64,000 bases of DNA from Rhizophagus irregularis (lineage: Eukaryota > Glomeromycota > Glomeromycetes > Glomerales > Glomeraceae). The notes under the pieces were generated by a model. That model searched no databases. It was given only the letters and a program-made list of their open reading frames with translations, and was not told where the DNA came from. A program made the position numbers and the translations under genes. Shown here piece by piece: positions 60,471 through 64,000 of this stretch; within the stretch, counting starts at the first letter, position 1, and every line of letters begins with the position of its first letter. The stretch is taken from contig NC_089443.1 in the NCBI RefSeq assembly GCF_026210795.1, positions 4,464,001-4,528,000 on the forward strand, read 5' to 3'.

Positions 60471-61337
60471 AGCTTTTTTTGGGGGTTTTTTCCGTTAAAT
60501 AACGTGACATATTTAATTCTGGTCAGAATTAAATGATCGGCATACAAAATATCCTTTTTTGGAATAAAGACGAGATTTAAACATCACACATACTATATAG
60601 GTGCGAGATCTAAAATTTACCCTAAAAATAAATATAAAATTTAAATATTCTTTTAATTATTTAGAATTTTATTGAATTTATAGAATTCTTGTATAAGGAG
60701 AAGAACCGGGTCTTGAAAATTTAATCATAATACAAAAAAGGAAAGGTTATTCTATGGTCACTCAGATAAATATAAGTTATTGAATTACTAGACTGATATC
60801 AGAACGCTTTTCAGACATATATACCAGATTTCATTTAGAACATATATATAAATGAACAGTCTCGTAAACTAAATCGTAAAAAGCCTTCATTGCAATTGAA
60901 GCTCAACCTCCAAATTTGCACAGTGTTTGTCAAGTTTAAGCTATTGATTTAATAATGATTTATTCTTATTCGATATTTATATTAATATTACTTTTAGTAG
61001 AATGACTAATAATATATAATCATGATTTGTAACATGTAAATAATATAATTTACTTGCGCTTTGGTGTGATGTGTTTGCGTTTTAAAATGACAATGAAACA
61101 CTCCAATTATTATATAACTTAATTGTCCAAAAAATCATCAGATCAGACAAAAATAAATAATTTTTGTTTATTAACATTTATAACTAGATATGAGTAATCA
61201 TTTAACACAATTAGATATTTCGTATATAGAGTATATGTGAAATTCATTATAAATATTTGTATGTCAAACAGAGTTGCCGTTCTGAAAATCATATAATAAC
61301 ACATTCGATGTAACTTCTAATTATTTTATTCTTTTCA
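60471..61337. other. intergenic; leader of the F-box gene
   Basis: Has a perfect hairpin word ATTTAATTCTGGTCAGAATTAAAT-like (about 60510-60533) of the TTCTGGCCAGAA family seen at about 10160 and 34325. From about 61130 the leader matches the sequence before the F-box deletion copy at 29366. Confidence 0.5.
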
Positions 61338-62972
61338 ATGGCATGCTCAAAGATATTTTTAGGAGATTTACCAGAGTTAATAAATGAAATTATTCAATAT
61401 TTCCATCATGATTATAAAACATTACATTCATGTATATTAATTAATAGATTATGGTGTCGTTTAGCAATTCCTTTATTATGGGAAGATCCATTTTCAATTA
61501 AATTTCCTAAAAATTATCACTTTATTGAAATTTATTTACATAATTTGAATGATGATGATAAAACAAAATTAAATAAATATGAATTTAATAATGATTTAAT
61601 TCCTTCAAATACATTATTCAATTATCCTAGTTTTATTCAACATTTGAATACACGTAAAATTATTAATTCTATTAACAATTGGAAAAGTGCTGTTGGAATT
61701 TCAACAACTAAAGCACGAAACTTTAAAAAATTTATTCATAATTTACTGTATCTAATATTCATTGAAAATATAGTAAATTTGCATAGTTTGGAAGTTGTAT
61801 TATCCACAAGTCAAGAAGAATATTTTAATAATACTCTTAATTTAATTTTACAAAATCCAAATCTCTTTCGCAATATTAAAAATTTAAAACTAGAAGATTT
61901 AGGTGCTGAAACTTTAATAAAACTTTCAACACTTATCAGCTCTAATTGCAATTCAATTTCATCACTTTATTTTGATCTAAATAGTTACAATTATACTAAA
62001 AATAACAATCAAATGATCGAAAAATACTTATCACAAATTATCAATTCTCAAGAAAATCTTAGAAGGATTTTATTTGATTTTTATGAGTTTACTTTGTCAT
62101 TGTTATCATTAAAAAATTCCAATTGTTCAAATACATTAAACACAATTGTATTTTGTTATGTTGATTTTAAAAATATAATTGGTTTAATTGAAATATTCAA
62201 TCAATTGAATGTTTTAGAATCAATTCATATTATTTTTTGCAAATCTCTAGATACTAAATTTATTTCACAAATTATTAATATTACTAAACCATTTAAATTA
62301 AAATCTTTAATTTTCAATAAAATATTACAAATTGAATCATTAATATTGCTAATACAAAAATTTGGTAATAATATAGAAGATTTTGGATTTAGTGGAATAA
62401 AGGAATCACAACAATTACCTCAATTACTTGAATCAGTTATAATATATTGTTGCAAAATTAAATTTTTATATTTACCTGGTGAGCTAAATAGTCAGAATAT
62501 TAATTTATTATTCAATTTAATTGAAAATATTAAACAGAATCTTAATTACCTTTTAATTGATACTTATGATAGTCATTTGAGTTCAATTATATTACAAAAT
62601 TTAGGACAAATTCTTCCCTTTAAATTAGAATATTTGAAATTGAGTCTTGTAATTAATACAAGTGATTTCGAAACATTTTTAAAGAATTCACAAAATATTT
62701 TTATTAAAAAATTGGTAATTACCAACAATAGAATAAAAGACGAAATTGAAGATATTTTCCCTTATATAAAGGAATATATTATAAAAAAGAAAAGAGTTAA
62801 ATATTTGGCTATTAGAGAAATTAGTACTTGTATCATGGATTGTGATAGTTTGTTTTCTCTGAAAGATAAAGTAGATATATTAAAACTATATGATATTCAA
62901 GTTTTAGATTATCATAGTTTATATATTAGTAATGTTGGGAAATTTATTTATGATAACAAATATTTTTATTAA
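61338..62972 (+). CDS. F-box/LRR protein, intact
   Basis: Intronless 544-residue frame. An F-box spans about residues 8-50 (GDLPELINEIIQYFHHDYKT, LHSCILINRLWCRLAIPLLW, EDPFSIKFP) and should bind Skp1. The remainder is a long leucine-rich domain (for example IENIVNLHSLEVVL, NLFRNIKNLKLEDL, NSISSLYFDL, LNVLESIHIIF, FKLKSLIF, KIKFLYLPGELN, FKLEYLKLSLV) that would choose the substrate for ubiquitination. The ATG at 61338 is the first in frame and is shared with the pseudogene at 11901-13527. A second copy at 29366 has a large internal deletion. Of the three copies in the window only this one is intact. Confidence 0.92.
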   Translation: MACSKIFLGDLPELINEIIQYFHHDYKTLHSCILINRLWCRLAIPLLWEDPFSIKFPKNYHFIEIYLHNLNDDDKTKLNKYEFNNDLIPSNTLFNYPSFIQHLNTRKIINSINNWKSAVGISTTKARNFKKFIHNLLYLIFIENIVNLHSLEVVLSTSQEEYFNNTLNLILQNPNLFRNIKNLKLEDLGAETLIKLSTLISSNCNSISSLYFDLNSYNYTKNNNQMIEKYLSQIINSQENLRRILFDFYEFTLSLLSLKNSNCSNTLNTIVFCYVDFKNIIGLIEIFNQLNVLESIHIIFCKSLDTKFISQIINITKPFKLKSLIFNKILQIESLILLIQKFGNNIEDFGFSGIKESQQLPQLLESVIIYCCKIKFLYLPGELNSQNINLLFNLIENIKQNLNYLLIDTYDSHLSSIILQNLGQILPFKLEYLKLSLVINTSDFETFLKNSQNIFIKKLVITNNRIKDEIEDIFPYIKEYIIKKKRVKYLAIREISTCIMDCDSLFSLKDKVDILKLYDIQVLDYHSLYISNVGKFIYDNKYFY

Positions 62973-63147
62973 TATTTAATAATTTTAATAATGCTTTGCG
63001 AAATTTAATGAATTATTAATATTGTTAGTTGATTAGAAAACATCATTCAGAAATTATCTTGAATGTAAGAATTCGTAGTCCTGTGATGGGAGTGTAATCC
63101 TATGTAAGTTCGCGTAAATTTCATAAGAAATTTACAAAAATTAAATT

Positions 63148-63510
63148 TACACCTCTTCGTATGGTTACGCCTAAAAAATTTCCTGATGATAAATTTCAGT
63201 TTTTTACTTTATATTGAATTAATCTAATTTGCATAATTAGCTCAATAAAGTATTTAAATGCTTTATATATTATACTTGAGAAGAATTAAACACTAAAACT
63301 TTTAAGGATTTAAAAATTATAAGTTCACTTCTTTTATGATATTCTAATTCACTTAGTAGTAAAGATGTAATTTTACTTATGCTTTTACTAGTATATACCA
63401 AAGTATTAGATGCTGAATTATTAAAATTCCGGTTTAATGAAAGAAATGTACATATTTGTGACCTAAAGTTGGCAGATATAATAATTGAAGAGAACTTTTT
63501 GAAAAAAAAC
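63148..63510. repeat. dispersed segment, copy B (pair of 54265-54640)
   Basis: Starts TCGTATGGTTACGCCTAAAA, like copy A at 54265. Identity is highest over 63290-63415, where the minus strand of both copies encodes the same KSISKI...LLLSEL-YHKRSELIIFK peptide (80-codon frame 63270-63512 here). It follows the F-box gene by about 180 bases but is not part of it, since the pairing differs at the other sites. Confidence 0.7.
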
Positions 63511-64000
63511 AATATTTTGAATTAAAAAATTTTAATGAAAAAATAATAGAATAGTTTAAATATGAATAATAAAATTTGTATAAAGTTCAGGTTCATTGAA
63601 ATATGTAATCAAGTACGTCAGATTTTTGCTTATTATTTACTAGCCTTTGAATTGATGATGTAATGGTAGGTTTAAAATCTTTTTGTGCAATAACTTATTT
63701 AGAGAATGTGTTTGATTTATATAGGAAAATTATATTAGTTAGTCTTTGTTTTTATCTTTTGTTGGTTTAATAATGGTTCACTAAATTTGAATTAAACTTT
63801 AGAGGATTCACCGTTAATTTGGTCTATCTCATGATAAAAAATTTAGTACTACCATATATCCGCGTTGCACACTCTATATGCATCCTCCTTTATGTTTACA
63901 GTTCCTTTTTTACATTTCTTTATTTATCAGAAAGAGACATTTTAAATTATTGCTGAAAAAAAAATCTTTTTTAAAAGAAAAAAGGTAAAACATGTCCACA
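63511..64000. other. intergenic, no gene seen
   Basis: AT-rich DNA to the window edge with no recognised coding or repeat feature. Confidence 0.5.

Overview
The window is very AT-rich eukaryotic DNA with short GT-AG introns (about 75-115 bases), fungal-type branch motifs (CTAAY) and low gene density. Its gene families are typical of arbuscular mycorrhizal fungi of the Rhizophagus irregularis type (Glomeromycotina): F-box/LRR proteins, CxxC-plus-kinase proteins with 'WTSGN/KSGN...W-P-F/Y' pre-kinase segments, a TRP-like channel with a WD-like N-terminus, and many terminal-inverted-repeat elements. The organism call is an inference from family resemblance; no search was run.

Layout. 0.4 kb: a tRNA-Phe gene with an intron. 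1.3-2.4 kb: a secreted HExxH metallopeptidase-like gene. 3.2-14 kb: hAT-type MITEs, other fold-back elements, one intact F-box/LRR gene (6.4-7.8 kb), an F-box relic (3.7-4.1 kb) and a full-length F-box pseudogene (11.9-13.5 kb). 14.8-16.0 kb: a decayed transposon-type protein gene. 16.6-17.1 kb: tandem exon-like units. 18.8-20.4 kb: protein kinase 1 (4 exons). 24.1-28.1 kb: a 7-exon TRP-like channel gene. 31.3-34.0 kb: a 9-exon SulP anion transporter with a STAS domain. 34.8-36.3 kb: another transposon-type relic. 42.1-43.3 kb: a palindrome-rich TIR element. 46.0-51.6 kb: protein kinase 2. 52.6-54.0 kb: a broken F-box gene. 55.1-55.8 kb: a TIR element carrying a zinc-finger relic. 59.3-60.5 kb: a LINE relic. 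61.3-63.0 kb: an intact F-box/LRR gene that is the paralogue of the 11.9-13.5 kb pseudogene and of a deletion derivative at 29.4 kb.

Most unusual system. Upstream of kinase 2 (minus strand) lies a 3.6-kb tandem array of 33 units, each about 100-111 bases. Read on the gene strand, every unit is a complete mini-intron (GTAAGT...CTAAT...AG), and successive introns are separated by exactly three bases (GGA, TTG or ATC; one unit has only two). Four non-array copies with diverged flanks (ATT, GGT, CTT, TTG) keep the same AG|NNN|GTAAGT geometry. A single-base AG|A|GTAAGT site then supplies the base needed to bring a 19-base first exon (MDQRIE + G) into the kinase frame. This predicts a kinase whose N-terminus is built from up to about 37 single-codon exons, with a one-base exon as a frame switch. 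The C-terminal tail of the same gene also shows a duplicated exon plus intron. Splicing itself is unproven; only the sequence geometry is seen.

The genes do not form a pathway. Kinases, F-box proteins and a TRP-like channel are expanded signalling and turnover families, interspersed with transposable-element debris that appears to drive the local duplications.
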